Positions 1-9,252 of a stretch of 64,000 bases of DNA are shown here, one piece after another; the first letter of the stretch is position 1; each line of letters starts with the position of its first letter. The position numbers and the translations under genes were made by a program. The notes under the pieces were generated by a model, which was not told where the DNA came from, did not search any database, and was given only the letters and a program-made list of their open reading frames with translations. This DNA comes from Fluviicola sp. (GTDB lineage: Bacteria > Bacteroidota > Bacteroidia > Flavobacteriales_D > Crocinitomicaceae). The DNA lies in contig NZ_JAQSWB010000006.1 of assembly GCF_029266855.1 (NCBI RefSeq), positions 1-64,000 of the forward strand, given 5' to 3'.

Positions 1-1
1 A

Positions 2-3000
2 ACCGTTCCTCCTGCAGGAGTTCATATTACCGCTGCATCCGGGTTTAATGCAGAAGGAGTGTGGGATGGCACAACCGAACCTACACATCGTTTGAAGAGC
101 ATTTATACTTACAACTCCATGAATCAGACTTATAAAACAAATACGCCTGACGGAGGTATTATGCAAGTTTGGTTTAATAAGGCTCAGCAGGCAAGATATT
201 CACAAACAGCACAGCAGTTGGCTGCCAATAAGTACAGCTATACTAAGTTTGATCAATTTGGCCGACCAATTGAAGCAGGAGTTTTTACACCAACAAATTT
301 AACAGCAGCATTGGGATCGATTAATGATAATTCGTACCCTGTAGCAACAGTGAGCGTTCCAACTTATGATGTGGTGAAAACCATTTACCACAAGCAAACA
401 CTTACATTGAATACTGCTTTGGGCTGGAATCCCAAGGATTTAAATAATCGAATTGCAGTTAGGATGTCTTATGATATCTATAAGGGAGTAGATGCAAATT
501 ATGATAACGCAGTATTTTATGATTATAATATCCATGGTAATGTCAAACAATTACTGACTGATATTCCATTGATGGGGTTAAATAATCGTTACAAAACGAC
601 AGAATATCAGTATGATGTGTATTCAGGTAAGATTTTGAAATTAATGTATCAAAAAGAGAAAGAAGACCAACTTCTTTGTCGTTATGTTTATGATGACGAT
701 AATCGTTTAATAAGCGTTCAAAATTCCCGGGATGGTGCGAAATGGGACATGGACGCCCAATACTATTATTATTTACATGGCCCTCTGGCTCGAACTGAAT
801 TGGGTGAAGATAAGGTTCAAGGGATTGACTATGCTTATACTATTCATGGCTGGATAAAAGGAATAAACAGCAATTCCCTGGTTGCAACCCGTGATATGGG
901 TAAAGATGGGGGAACCCAAACTCATAAAGACAGGTACGTGGCACAGGATGCGATGGGTTATAGTTTGACTTATTTTAATTCTGGCACAGAGATTGACTAT
1001 ACCCCAATTGTTATTCCAACTGCTGCAAATAATTGGCTTGCAGCTTCAGAGAGTGCGTTTTTGCCGGGTACAGCAGCAACAGCAAATTTGTATAATGGGA
1101 ATATTCGGGCAATGGTTACTTCCATCAGAAAATCGGATAATAGCTTATTGGGGAATGTTGCCCGTGTATACAAGTACGATCAATTGCAGCGTTTGAAAGA
1201 GGCTCAGACGTATACAGCAGCTAATCAGGTAGCCAATAATAGTTGGACTGGTGCTGTTACGACTAATGCACATTTTAGTAGTTATAGCTATGATCTGAAT
1301 GGAAACATTACGAACTTTAATCGTAGAAATGATGCTGGAAATTGGATAGATCAGCTAGCTCATGGTTACAATATGTCCGGAACAGAATTGGTTGAAAACC
1401 GCCTGTACCATTTGGATGATGCAGTTGTTTCAGGAACTTTTACAGATGATGTGGATGACATGGGTTCCTTGGTTACAGGAGCAAATATCAACCATCCGGC
1501 ACTTGGAAATAATTATGTATATGATGCATCAGGCCGTTTAATAAAAGACAAACAGGAACAAATTGAAACCATTGTTTGGAATGTTTTGAATAAAGTATCA
1601 AAGATCGTTCGTACTTCTGCAAGTACCAAACCTGATTTAGAGTTTCGTTATAATTCCAGTGGACAACGTATCGTAAAGATTGTGAAACCCAAGAATGCAA
1701 ATGGAACAATCAATACAGCAGCGATTAAAACAACTTATTACTCTTTAGACGCTGGTGGCAACCTATTGGCAACTTATACTCAAGCTGGCGATGTAGCAAC
1801 TACTTTTGCCTCAACAGGATTGAATAATACTGCTATGATGTTGGAAGATTTTCATTTGTATGGTGCAACAAGATTAGGTACTCAAATTGTAGATCAGACT
1901 TTAAGTACCAATCCAAATGTTCCATTTACAAGCTCTGATAATCGTGCTTCAGCGTTGTTGCGTACAACTTTAACTACTTATGCAGCTTCAGGAATAACAT
2001 ATGTTCAATATCGTATTGGAAGTACGTTGTTGAATGATCCGTATCCGTGGAATACGGCCTCAACTTTGGATGTAAATCTTAACGGTTTAATGAATGCAAT
2101 AAATTCCAAAACCGTTACTACAGATATAAGCGCTTCTTTGTGGTATGATAAAAATGCGGCAGGAACAGTTTATATTGACCTTGCGTTTGGCCAGCCAGGA
2201 AACTGGTTAAATCAAACCCTATCTGTTTATACGGGTAGTACTTCAGGTGGTGTGGCACTTAACAATACCTTGACAACGGGAACACATATGGCACGTCAGT
2301 TAGGTTATGGTACATCTAAAGGTTCTACGGTGGTAGGAACGAAGCGATATGAATTAAAGAATCATTTAGGGAATGTACTTGCAACTATCTCTGACCGTAA
2401 ATGGGGTGTTGATGATGGGTTTTATAATTTGTCTACAGGAGCGAAAACCTCTTCCACTCCGGATAAGATTACGGATTATTATATATCGACAGTGCTAACC
2501 TACTCGGATTATGATCCGTTTGGTACGCAACAAACCGGAAGATATGGTGGTGAAGACTACCGCTATGGTTTCCAGGATCAGGAAATGGATAATGAGATCA
2601 AAGGGCAGGGAAATTCATTGAACTACGAATACCGTATGCACGATTCGCGTATCGGAAGATTCTTCGCAATAGATCCATTAGCACCAAGTTATCCACATAA
2701 TTCTGTCTATGCATTCTCTGAAAACAGGGTGATTGATGGTGTAGAGCTGGAAGGATTGGAATTTAAAAATGCGAATGCAGATCAAGTGGAAAAATCTTTA
2801 AGAGATTTACTCGCTGATCCCATAAAAATTAATCAAGCTGGAGCAGGAACTTGTGTCATTGCAGCTGTAACTTATATCTGGCTTAAAAATGAATCTGATA
2901 AAAGAATTCTTCAGGTTAGTCACAGCCTTTTCTTCAATGGTAGTACTCAAATTAATGATTTCAAGATATCACCAAGTCAATATCTTCAAAAGCAAAACCC

Positions 3001-3568
3001 TAGCGGTGGTTCAAGTTCTTCAAAAAGTCAAGAAGACGAAAATCATAATAGAGTAGGGCGTAATTTTGAAGCAGGAACAGAGGCGGGAAGGGAACTCGAT
3101 GCAGATTGGATGTTACTTAGCTCCATTCAAAATTCGATGAATCATCAATTAGGGAAACCAGAAAACTTTTTAGGAATGGGATATGGTCAATATTCAGAAA
3201 CAGATAATTATTATCCGGAAATTGAATATTTGATGGAAAATATGCTTGGATTGACAGTGTCTAAAAGAACTTACTCACTATCACAGCGTGCTTCAATGGA
3301 TCCTGTAAGGGTATTAACCAGTTTGACCAGCATGCATAATAAAGGTTATGAAATAATCTTAGCTATTAATGCGAGTATGATTCAAGGTGAGAAGCCTACT
3401 ACTGCACAAGCCGGAAATCACGTTGTAACTTTTATGGGTAATTTTACACAAGAAGGAAATATAGTTAGATTTAGTGTCCAATCTTGGGGTAAGGAGTATC
3501 CTGTTGAGTTAACAATAGAACAATTTAGAAATTTATATGATGGAGCTGTTTGGGGGAAAAAACCGTAA
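2..3568 (+). CDS. RHS/YD-repeat protein with papain-like C-terminal domain (5' end missing)
   Basis: The frame is open from base 2, so the true start lies left of the window; 1188 residues are visible. Most of it is YD-type repeat (Tyr-Asp-rich shell), closing with an RHS core around nt 2505-2755 ([26 protein letters not shown]). After the core come about 270 unrelated residues, as in polymorphic toxins whose tip is held inside the RHS shell. This tip carries papain-like landmarks: NQAGAGTC with the oxyanion-hole Gln at nt 2834 and the Cys at 2852, NHVVTFMG with the His at 3419, and QSWG at 3479 where papain has NSWG. I infer a C1-like cysteine peptidase or related papain-fold effector. The Asn-to-Gln change at the third position is odd. 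Export route and target are not visible. RHS assignment is firm; toxin activity is inferred. Confidence 0.85.
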   Translation, partial: TVPPAGVHITAASGFNAEGVWDGTTEPTHRLKSIYTYNSMNQTYKTNTPDGGIMQVWFNKAQQARYSQTAQQLAANKYSYTKFDQFGRPIEAGVFTPTNLTAALGSINDNSYPVATVSVPTYDVVKTIYHKQTLTLNTALGWNPKDLNNRIAVRMSYDIYKGVDANYDNAVFYDYNIHGNVKQLLTDIPLMGLNNRYKTTEYQYDVYSGKILKLMYQKEKEDQLLCRYVYDDDNRLISVQNSRDGAKWDMDAQYYYYLHGPLARTELGEDKVQGIDYAYTIHGWIKGINSNSLVATRDMGKDGGTQTHKDRYVAQDAMGYSLTYFNSGTEIDYTPIVIPTAANNWLAASESAFLPGTAATANLYNGNIRAMVTSIRKSDNSLLGNVARVYKYDQLQRLKEAQTYTAANQVANNSWTGAVTTNAHFSSYSYDLNGNITNFNRRNDAGNWIDQLAHGYNMSGTELVENRLYHLDDAVVSGTFTDDVDDMGSLVTGANINHPALGNNYVYDASGRLIKDKQEQIETIVWNVLNKVSKIVRTSASTKPDLEFRYNSSGQRIVKIVKPKNANGTINTAAIKTTYYSLDAGGNLLATYTQAGDVATTFASTGLNNTAMMLEDFHLYGATRLGTQIVDQTLSTNPNVPFTSSDNRASALLRTTLTTYAASGITYVQYRIGSTLLNDPYPWNTASTLDVNLNGLMNAINSKTVTTDISASLWYDKNAAGTVYIDLAFGQPGNWLNQTLSVYTGSTSGGVALNNTLTTGTHMARQLGYGTSKGSTVVGTKRYELKNHLGNVLATISDRKWGVDDGFYNLSTGAKTSSTPDKITDYYISTVLTYSDYDPFGTQQTGRYGGEDYRYGFQDQEMDNEIKGQGNSLNYEYRMHDSRIGRFFAIDPLAPSYPHNSVYAFSENRVIDGVELEGLEFKNANADQVEKSLRDLLADPIKINQAGAGTCVIAAVTYIWLKNESDKRILQVSHSLFFNGSTQINDFKISPSQYLQKQNPSGGSSSSKSQEDENHNRVGRNFEAGTEAGRELDADWMLLSSIQNSMNHQLGKPENFLGMGYGQYSETDNYYPEIEYLMENMLGLTVSKRTYSLSQRASMDPVRVLTSLTSMHNKGYEIILAINASMIQGEKPTTAQAGNHVVTFMGNFTQEGNIVRFSVQSWGKEYPVELTIEQFRNLYDGAVWGKKP

Positions 3569-3572
3569 GAAA

Positions 3573-4049
3573 ATGAGGAGGATTTTCATAAATCTGACAG
3601 GGTTTGTTTTAGTACTATTTAGCATTCTTGGATGTGTTTCTGAAGGGGGAAAAGAAGGTTCAGAAAATGAGTCTTATGATTTCAAATTTCCTGTATCTTG
3701 TGATTCTGTATCAGGGCTTGGAGTAGGCTTTAACTTTCCGAAAAACCTCCAAATTGATTCAGCAAGCTGCATTAAAAATAATACAAAAGAGGTGGACGCA
3801 AATTTATTCAAAAATGAGGAGGCCAATAGAATACAAATTTATGACACCTTTTTATATAAAAACGAGTATAAACTCCTCTTATTTTCTAATGGGATATCAA
3901 CCTCATTTTCAGTGCGAAATATTGTGTTCAAACCAAAACACGTCTATCGTGGAGAGGTTTGTAGCATATTTTCATGTGAATTTAATAATGCAATTATCAA
4001 AGATGACGGAGGCATATTTAAGATAACGTCTTCAATAATAGAAAAATAA
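3573..4049 (+). CDS. small lipoprotein, candidate immunity partner of the RHS tip
   Basis: A 158-residue protein starting 4 nt after the RHS stop codon. I chose the ATG at 3573 because it gives a compact lipoprotein signal (MRR, hydrophobic run, then ILGC with Cys21 as the lipidation site); a longer start at 3537 would overlap the RHS frame. The mature part is hydrophilic and rich in Lys, Asn and Ser, with no family I recognise. Its position directly behind a polymorphic-toxin tip is the usual place for an immunity gene, and lipid anchoring would put it in the cell envelope. The immunity role is inference from position only; an unrelated lipoprotein is possible. A strong terminator follows at 4065, so the two genes probably form one transcription unit. 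Confidence 0.65.
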   Translation: MRRIFINLTGFVLVLFSILGCVSEGGKEGSENESYDFKFPVSCDSVSGLGVGFNFPKNLQIDSASCIKNNTKEVDANLFKNEEANRIQIYDTFLYKNEYKLLLFSNGISTSFSVRNIVFKPKHVYRGEVCSIFSCEFNNAIIKDDGGIFKITSSIIEK

Positions 4050-4064
4050 TATTTTTGATTTCAG

Positions 4065-4089
4065 GCGCAGGATTTAATCCTGCGCTTTT
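4065..4089 (+). terminator. Rho-independent terminator after the RHS/lipoprotein pair
   Basis: Perfect 8-bp stem GCGCAGGA / TCCTGCGC with a 5-nt loop followed by TTTT. It lies 15 nt beyond the lipoprotein stop codon. Confidence 0.85.
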
Positions 4090-4453
4090 CATTTTTGGGT
4101 TCATGGAATTTATCCCTACTTTTAAGCTCTGAGAGTCCTGATAATCATTTTACTCAGTTCTTTGCAGCTTCGGAATGAATTATGTATTAAACAACTAGTG
4201 CCTGTTGCCTGCTCACTATTGCCTGTTATTCATTCGAGGATCTGGATCATTTTATGACAGCCCCTCTTCATTCTATTTCTCTTTCACACTACGGAGTTCG
4301 TAAGAACGAAGTAGTGCTCTCTTCCCGCTAGCTATAAGAACTCGCTCCTCGCTGCTCAGCGGTCTCCTGACCCTGCGCCAATAAAATTAGAACATTCGTC
4401 AGACACCGCTGGCGCGAGCAGCCTGTCCCGACACTTCGGGATCCGCTCGTGCC
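4090..4453. other. gene-free stretch built of small hairpins and degenerate repeats
   Basis: No credible gene. It contains a degenerate copy of the ATTGCCTGATGCCTGCT motif (4192-4230). A hairpin at 4287-4316 has arms CACTAC..TTCGT and ACGAA..GTAGTG. A further hairpin lies at 4407-4452. Related copies of the first and last lie beyond the next gene. Confidence 0.6.
4407..4452. repeat. REP-like hairpin GGCGCGAGC...GCTCGTGCC with nested TCCCGA/TCGGGA
   Basis: Outer arms GGCGCGAGC and GCTCGTGCC are complementary except for one G:T-type mismatch. Nested inside is TCCCGA-cact-TCGGGA (4426-4441). A shorter relative lies at 5424-5450 and a third inside a coding sequence at 4731-4756. Probably a dispersed intergenic element. 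Confidence 0.6.
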
Positions 4454-5212
4454 CTACCCCACAATCCCCAAACTCATCCCATCAGCCAGCCCATATAACT
4501 CTCCATTCTTTTCTTGTAAGAATTCAATTGCCACAATCCCAATTCGGAAACCGCTATCCGCTGTTGTCAGTTCACAGGTAAAACTAATTGGTGATAGCGT
4601 GTTCTCCAGGTAAGTAGTATAACTCGGCGCTGGAAAGACATGATACCGCCGCTTGTCAAAATCTAATGTAGCGATAGCAGCCTTGATCTGTACATGCGTA
4701 GCTCCTTTTGGTGCACGGAAAAATTCGTTTGCTGGCGCGGGCGTCCCGCTCGTGTCATTCACAAGTACAATCGATCCCGCAGCAATATCACAGGTAATCC
4801 TGCCACTATAAATGCCGCTAAGTGGTCTGCCAGCAAAAAATGCAAATGATTGTAAGAGTGCCCGTGAATCAGAGTTGTTGAATACTATTGCAGGATTCCG
4901 CATTCCGCGGATACTTGTCAGATCGGTTTTTCCCATCCGGATAAGGAGGCCGGTCAGTCGTTGGGAAACGTTTGAATCTCCTCTTAGTCCGCTTAATGAC
5001 CTGGCAGCTTGCCGGATAAGCCTTCCCGCAGCAGCTGCAATAGAGAATTCAGCAGCATTTTCACGCGTTCGGGCAAATTGAGGGCTTGTAGCTACAAGTT
5101 CTTTGTCCGGTCCGCCCTTCTGGCGAACAAGATAACCATACTGTCTGTGATGATAAAATGAAAGGCCGCCCAATTGGCCTTTTAACCGGAGTGGTCCTGC
5201 CTGATGTGCCAT
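4454..5212 (-). CDS. conserved hypothetical protein, 252 aa
   Basis: Reads leftward from an ATG at 5212. The N-terminus (MAHQAGPLRLKGQLGGLSFY, then RQKGGPDKELVATSP..ARTRENAAEF) resembles a recurrent Bacteroidota hypothetical family that I remember but cannot name. No signal peptide or membrane segment is seen. The first ~110 residues are basic and Arg-rich; the remainder is beta-rich and ends in an acidic stretch. The gene stands alone between repeat-laden spacers, with no operon partner. A segment at 4731-4756, encoding the part near TSGTPAPA, looks like the intergenic hairpin repeat found on both sides of the gene, so part of the coding sequence may derive from a repeat. Function unknown. 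Confidence 0.7.
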   Translation of the reverse strand: MAHQAGPLRLKGQLGGLSFYHHRQYGYLVRQKGGPDKELVATSPQFARTRENAAEFSIAAAAGRLIRQAARSLSGLRGDSNVSQRLTGLLIRMGKTDLTSIRGMRNPAIVFNNSDSRALLQSFAFFAGRPLSGIYSGRITCDIAAGSIVLVNDTSGTPAPANEFFRAPKGATHVQIKAAIATLDFDKRRYHVFPAPSYTTYLENTLSPISFTCELTTADSGFRIGIVAIEFLQEKNGELYGLADGMSLGIVG

Positions 5213-5499
5213 AATGAATAATGTTGGTTATGGCTAAAACGTCCAAAAGTTTACATTGTTACTTCAAATCCGCATTTTTTTAGCAGGCATATCGCTCTTC
5301 AACTGCATAATTAAGGTAAGCTTAAAGTTATAATATAGCATAAATGAAGCATAGATATAGTTACGTTTGTATATAGATTTAACACATGTAAGAGATATTT
5401 AACCGTTACAACTAACCCTCTTCGTTGGCGCGAGGCTCTGGCTCGTGCCCATTTCCGTTTTTGGTCTCACGTCCACAGTCTTTAGTCTTAATATCTAAT

Positions 5500-5705
5500 A
5501 AACTATTGCCTGATGCCTGCTCACTATTGACTATTATAAAACCTCTGCGACCCTCTGTGCTCCTCCGTGAGAGAAAAAGATAATTAAATCCTAACCACTA
5601 ACTCCTAATGCCTATTCACTATTACCACTTCGTATCCCGATAGCTATCGAGACTGAACATCTGATAAACTATTGCCTGATGCCTGCTTTACTATTGCCTA
5701 TTTTA
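5500..5705. repeat. degenerate repeats of ATTGCCTGATGCCTGCT...ACTATTG
   Basis: Two close copies (5500-5540 and 5667-5705) and one weaker copy (5592-5628) share AACTATTGCCTGATGCCTGCT followed by ACTATTG. A fourth copy lies at 4192-4230 on the other side of the hypothetical gene. Confidence 0.55.
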
Positions 5706-5782
5706 AAAAATCTGTGTGTGCATAAGGACTACAACGTTATTTTTTGAACAATAAAAATTAGGACAGATCTATAAAATGTACG

Positions 5783-5790
5783 TACTTTTG
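5783..5790 (+). promoter_or_regulatory. TAnnTTTG -7 box for the sterol operon
   Basis: TACTTTTG matches the Bacteroidota -7 consensus TAnnTTTG and lies 23 nt before the ATG at 5814. No TTTG was found at the expected -33 distance, so support is partial. It argues for the start at 5814, or at the in-frame ATGs at 5868 or 5874, rather than anything further upstream. Confidence 0.45.
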
Positions 5791-5813
5791 GGCCTTACAA
5801 AACCGGAAAAATA

Positions 5814-6920
5814 ATGATTAGAAGGGTGACATATTATTCCTTTCATGTATCTGAGTTGGTTTATCTAATGCAAATGAAGAAAGAATTCAAGCAATTCCGC
5901 CCTTCAGAGTATCGCTTGACAGATTTATCGCAATCCACAGATGATTTAAGTTATTGCTATGAAGCACTTAAAAAGGTTTCCCGTTCTTTTGCTGTTGTAA
6001 TTCAGCAGTTGCCGGAAGATCTGAAAAACCCTGTTTGTTTGTTTTACCTGGTTTTAAGGGGCCTTGATACCATTGAAGATGATATGAACATCGACAATTC
6101 TGTCAAGAAAGACATGCTGCTTACCTTCGCAGACCGAATAAACAAAGAAGAATTCACTCTTGAAAATGTTGGAGATACCCAGGACTACCGGGATTTAATG
6201 CTTCATTTTGATAAAGTAATTCGCGAATATCAAAAACTCGGACCGGAATACAAAGAGGTTATTACCGATATAACCAATGAAATGGCAATCGGGATGAACA
6301 AGTATGCGCATAAAAACGTTGAAAGTTATGAAGACTGGGACGATTACTGCTATTACGTTGCCGGATTGGTTGGAATTGGCTTGAGCAGGTTGTTCCTTGC
6401 CTCGAAATTAGAGACGAGTGCAAAGCTTTCTGACAAAAGCCTCAGCAATGAAATGGGATTGTTCCTTCAAAAAACAAATATCATTCGTGATTTTGCAGAG
6501 GATCTGGAACAGGGACGTATTTTCTGGCCGGAGGAATCCTGGAAAAATAAAGCGAATACATTAATTGAATTGCAGGCGGATGAAAAAAACGGGCTTGCTG
6601 CATTGAATGAAGTTGTATTGAATGCACTTGGGCATGTTCCTGCCTGCCTGGAATTTTTGGAATGCCTGGACAATCAGAAAATTTTCCGCTTTTGCGCCAT
6701 ACCGCAATTAATGGCTATTGCAACCTTGAAAGAACTTTACAATAATCCCAGGGTATTGCACGAAAACGTTAAGATCAGAAAAGGAAAAACGGCTAAATAC
6801 TTTATTTCGATTCAGGATTTTAACAGTACAAAAAAAGAATTTATCTCTATTCTGAAGAGTTTGGAGAAAAAAGATGATACAGGTAAAATTAAATCAATAC
6901 TAACCGAAATTCAAAAATGA
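5814..6920 (+). CDS. squalene synthase (farnesyl-diphosphate farnesyltransferase)
   Basis: Joins two farnesyl diphosphates head to head, through presqualene diphosphate, to squalene. It has both Asp-rich motifs of the family: DTIEDD (residues 85-90) and RDFAED (225-230) inside the eukaryote-like signature GLFLQKTNIIRD, followed by GRIFWPEE. YYVAGLVGIGLSRLF is also typical. These point to the one-enzyme NADPH-dependent squalene synthase rather than phytoene synthase or HpnCD. Length 368 aa is normal; no C-terminal membrane anchor is obvious. ATG 5814 is used, but ATGs at 5868 and 5874 are in frame and would give a start closer to the conserved region. The stop overlaps the next ATG by 4 nt, so translation is probably coupled. 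First gene of the operon. Confidence 0.93.
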   Translation: MIRRVTYYSFHVSELVYLMQMKKEFKQFRPSEYRLTDLSQSTDDLSYCYEALKKVSRSFAVVIQQLPEDLKNPVCLFYLVLRGLDTIEDDMNIDNSVKKDMLLTFADRINKEEFTLENVGDTQDYRDLMLHFDKVIREYQKLGPEYKEVITDITNEMAIGMNKYAHKNVESYEDWDDYCYYVAGLVGIGLSRLFLASKLETSAKLSDKSLSNEMGLFLQKTNIIRDFAEDLEQGRIFWPEESWKNKANTLIELQADEKNGLAALNEVVLNALGHVPACLEFLECLDNQKIFRFCAIPQLMAIATLKELYNNPRVLHENVKIRKGKTAKYFISIQDFNSTKKEFISILKSLEKKDDTGKIKSILTEIQK

Positions 6921-8233
6921 GCACAGGTGAATTTGATATCATAGTTATAGGTGCCGGAGTTGCCGGAGGAGTTTTTGCTGCTTCCCAACCTCCCAGCACC
7001 CGGATATTGGTTGTGGAACGCGACCTTTCCGAACCCGATAGAATTATCGGTGAATTAATGCAGCCCGGAGGAATCCAGGCTCTAAATGAAATGAAACTTG
7101 GTCATTTACTGGAAGGTATCGACGCTCAGGAAGTCAATGGCTATAATTTGATTAAGGGGAACGAACGTTTCACTATCAAGTATGATGAAGTTCAAAAAGG
7201 AATTAAAGGTCTTGGTCTGAGAAACGGGAAGTTTCTGACAAATATCCGGAAAGAGCTTGAACGAAGAGAGAACATCACCTTGGTTCAGGGAAATGTTACC
7301 CAAATCCTTGAAAACAATAATACGATCATCGGTGTAAGTTACACACAGGAAGACGGAACGGAGGTTTCACAATACGCAAAGCTTACAATTGTGTGTGATG
7401 GACCGATGTCCGTACTGCGCGATAAGTTGAGTAAAGTAAACAAGAAGGTAACTTCTTATTTCATGGGATTGGTCCTGAAAGATTTGGAACTGGAGTTTCC
7501 TTCTTATGGCCACATGATCGTTACCGGTGATTTCCCGGTTCTGGTTTACCCGATCCACACCAACGCTTATCGGATCTTGATTGACTATCCTGGTGGAAAA
7601 GCTCCCAAAATGGGTAAAGAGTCAATTGAACGATTGAAAGAAAGTGTGGTGAAAATATTGCCTGAAGAAATGGTTCAGTCCTTTTTAAAGGCAATGGACG
7701 AAGACCAGTTAAAGGTTATGCCGAATCACTCGATGAAAGGTCAGGCATTCCGTATGAAAGGTGCTGCACTTTTGGGTGATTCATTGAACATGAGACATCC
7801 CCTTACCGGTGGTGGAATGACTGCAACTTTTTCGGATATTCTTTGCCTAAATGGCGAATTAACAGGAATTGATTTTCAAAATGAAACGAAACTGGAATCC
7901 GCCGTTAATGAATATTATAAGAACAGAGGCAAGAATGTTGAAACAATCAACATTTTGGCAAACGCTTTGTATGAAGTGTTTACAAATGATGAATTAAAGG
8001 AAGCATGCTTTGAATATTTGCAGAAGGGTGGAGAACAGGCTAATGGCCCGCTTGCCATCCTGTCGGGAATAAACAAAAACAAACAATTTCTGTTGAAGCA
8101 CTTTTTTAAAGTGGCGATGCAGCACCCGATACATTTTATTACAAAGCCTGCAAAACAAATACGTTTATATAAAAATGCAACCAGAATTATTCGTCCCATA
8201 TTAAAGGATGAAGGAGTTCCGGCAATGATCTGA
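6917..8233 (+). CDS. squalene monooxygenase (squalene epoxidase)
   Basis: Flavoprotein that inserts one O2-derived oxygen into squalene to give 2,3-oxidosqualene, the substrate of the last gene in this operon. The sequence shows the FAD-binding GAGVAGG near residues 12-18, the DG motif (161-162), and GDSLNMRHPLTGGGMT from residue 287. NMRHPLTGGGMT is close to diagnostic for squalene epoxidase and separates it from generic geranylgeranyl reductases and other FAD monooxygenases. At 438 aa it is close to the catalytic core of eukaryotic enzymes without their N-terminal membrane region. Its C-terminus is basic and hydrophobic and may bind the membrane. It overlaps the upstream gene by 4 nt and shares TGATG with the next. 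Oxygen dependence means the pathway is aerobic. Confidence 0.95.
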   Translation: MSTGEFDIIVIGAGVAGGVFAASQPPSTRILVVERDLSEPDRIIGELMQPGGIQALNEMKLGHLLEGIDAQEVNGYNLIKGNERFTIKYDEVQKGIKGLGLRNGKFLTNIRKELERRENITLVQGNVTQILENNNTIIGVSYTQEDGTEVSQYAKLTIVCDGPMSVLRDKLSKVNKKVTSYFMGLVLKDLELEFPSYGHMIVTGDFPVLVYPIHTNAYRILIDYPGGKAPKMGKESIERLKESVVKILPEEMVQSFLKAMDEDQLKVMPNHSMKGQAFRMKGAALLGDSLNMRHPLTGGGMTATFSDILCLNGELTGIDFQNETKLESAVNEYYKNRGKNVETINILANALYEVFTNDELKEACFEYLQKGGEQANGPLAILSGINKNKQFLLKHFFKVAMQHPIHFITKPAKQIRLYKNATRIIRPILKDEGVPAMI

Positions 8234-9252
8234 TGGAAAAAATTGAACACGAATCGCTTGAAGCAGCAGACTTAAGGAAACAGAATCATTTGGATTTGGC
8301 TTTTGCCGCGCAAAGTGCCTTATCGGATGGTCGTTTTTATTACGAACCGATGTTAGAGGGACACCCTGAACAATCGGACTTGTCTATTCGGTTGGGAGAA
8401 AAAACAATGCGTTATCCTGTCTGGATTTCAAGTATGACAGGTGGTACGTCTGCTGCAGGTCCGATCAATAAAATGTTGGCAAAAACCGCAGGAAAATATG
8501 GTTTTGGCATGGGCTTGGGTTCTTGCCGGATTATTTTGGAAGACAATACCTATTTTGATGATTTTAACCTGCGCCCGATCCTGGGTGATGAGTCTCCTCT
8601 CTATGCCAATGTGGGAATTGCTCAGATTGAACGTCTGATAGATAAAGGTCAGGCTTCCAAGTTAAAAGCACTGGTAGAAAAGCTGGATGCGGATGGCTTG
8701 ATTGTACACGTTAATCCTTTACAGGAATGGCTGCAGCCGGAAGGCGATTTAATTCAGCGTTCCCCGCTTGTCACAATTAAACAGTTGTTGAATGAAATTG
8801 ACACAAATATTATTGTGAAGGAAGTTGGACAGGGCTTTGGTCCTGAAAGCATGAGAGAATTACTGAAATTACCCGTTTTGGCAATCGACTTTGCTGCAAA
8901 TGGCGGAACAAATTTTTCAAAATTGGAGTTATTGCGTAACGAGCCAATGAAAGCTCATTACGAAGACGTGATTGCCCTGGGGCATTCTGCTTACGAAATG
9001 GTAGATTTTTTAAATACATCAATCCGGGAACTGGGATCCGAACGTAAGTGTAATAATGTCATTATAAGTGGTGGGATAAAAAACTTTCTGGATGGTTATT
9101 ATTTAACCTCAAAAGCCAATATTCCAGCAGTTTATGGTCAGGCAGCACCATTCTTAAAATACGCAAATGAATCTCAGGAAGCCTTGGATACATTTGCTGA
9201 AACACAAATAAAAGGATTACTAATGGCTCAAAAATTTCTAAAAATAAGATAA
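8233..9252 (+). CDS. fni: type 2 isopentenyl-diphosphate delta-isomerase (FMN-dependent)
   Basis: Interconverts IPP and DMAPP using FMN and NAD(P)H in a TIM-barrel fold. Recognisable segments are RKQNHLDLAF, WISSMTGGT, GMGLGSCR, the catalytic Gln segment HVNPLQEWLQPEGD, KEVGQGFGPESM, IDFAANGGTNFSKLE and the C-terminal ISGGIKNFLDGYY. Length 339 aa matches the family. The start codon overlaps the stop of the monooxygenase gene (TGATG) and the stop overlaps the next start (TAATG). This supplies the DMAPP primer for the prenyl synthase encoded further down. The alternative, another FMN oxidoreductase such as lactate oxidase, is unlikely given the HVNPLQE motif and the setting. Confidence 0.93.
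   Translation: MEKIEHESLEAADLRKQNHLDLAFAAQSALSDGRFYYEPMLEGHPEQSDLSIRLGEKTMRYPVWISSMTGGTSAAGPINKMLAKTAGKYGFGMGLGSCRIILEDNTYFDDFNLRPILGDESPLYANVGIAQIERLIDKGQASKLKALVEKLDADGLIVHVNPLQEWLQPEGDLIQRSPLVTIKQLLNEIDTNIIVKEVGQGFGPESMRELLKLPVLAIDFAANGGTNFSKLELLRNEPMKAHYEDVIALGHSAYEMVDFLNTSIRELGSERKCNNVIISGGIKNFLDGYYLTSKANIPAVYGQAAPFLKYANESQEALDTFAETQIKGLLMAQKFLKIR

Larger units (their letters stand above)
5213..5813. other. 600-nt gene-free leader region upstream of the sterol operon
   Basis: AT-rich, with no credible gene. It holds a GGCGCGAG..CTCGTGCC hairpin (5424-5450) and three degenerate copies of the AACTATTGCCTGATGCCTGCT motif (about 5500-5540, 5592-5628 and 5667-5705). A near-palindrome of the CCCGATAGCTATCGGG type lies at 5634-5650. 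A -7 promoter box stands just before the operon. Confidence 0.6.

Noticed and set aside
5814-6920. Phytoene/dehydrosqualene synthase (carotenoid) reading
   Set aside because: GLFLQKTNIIRD and FWPEE, plus the adjacent squalene monooxygenase and oxidosqualene cyclase, favour squalene synthase.
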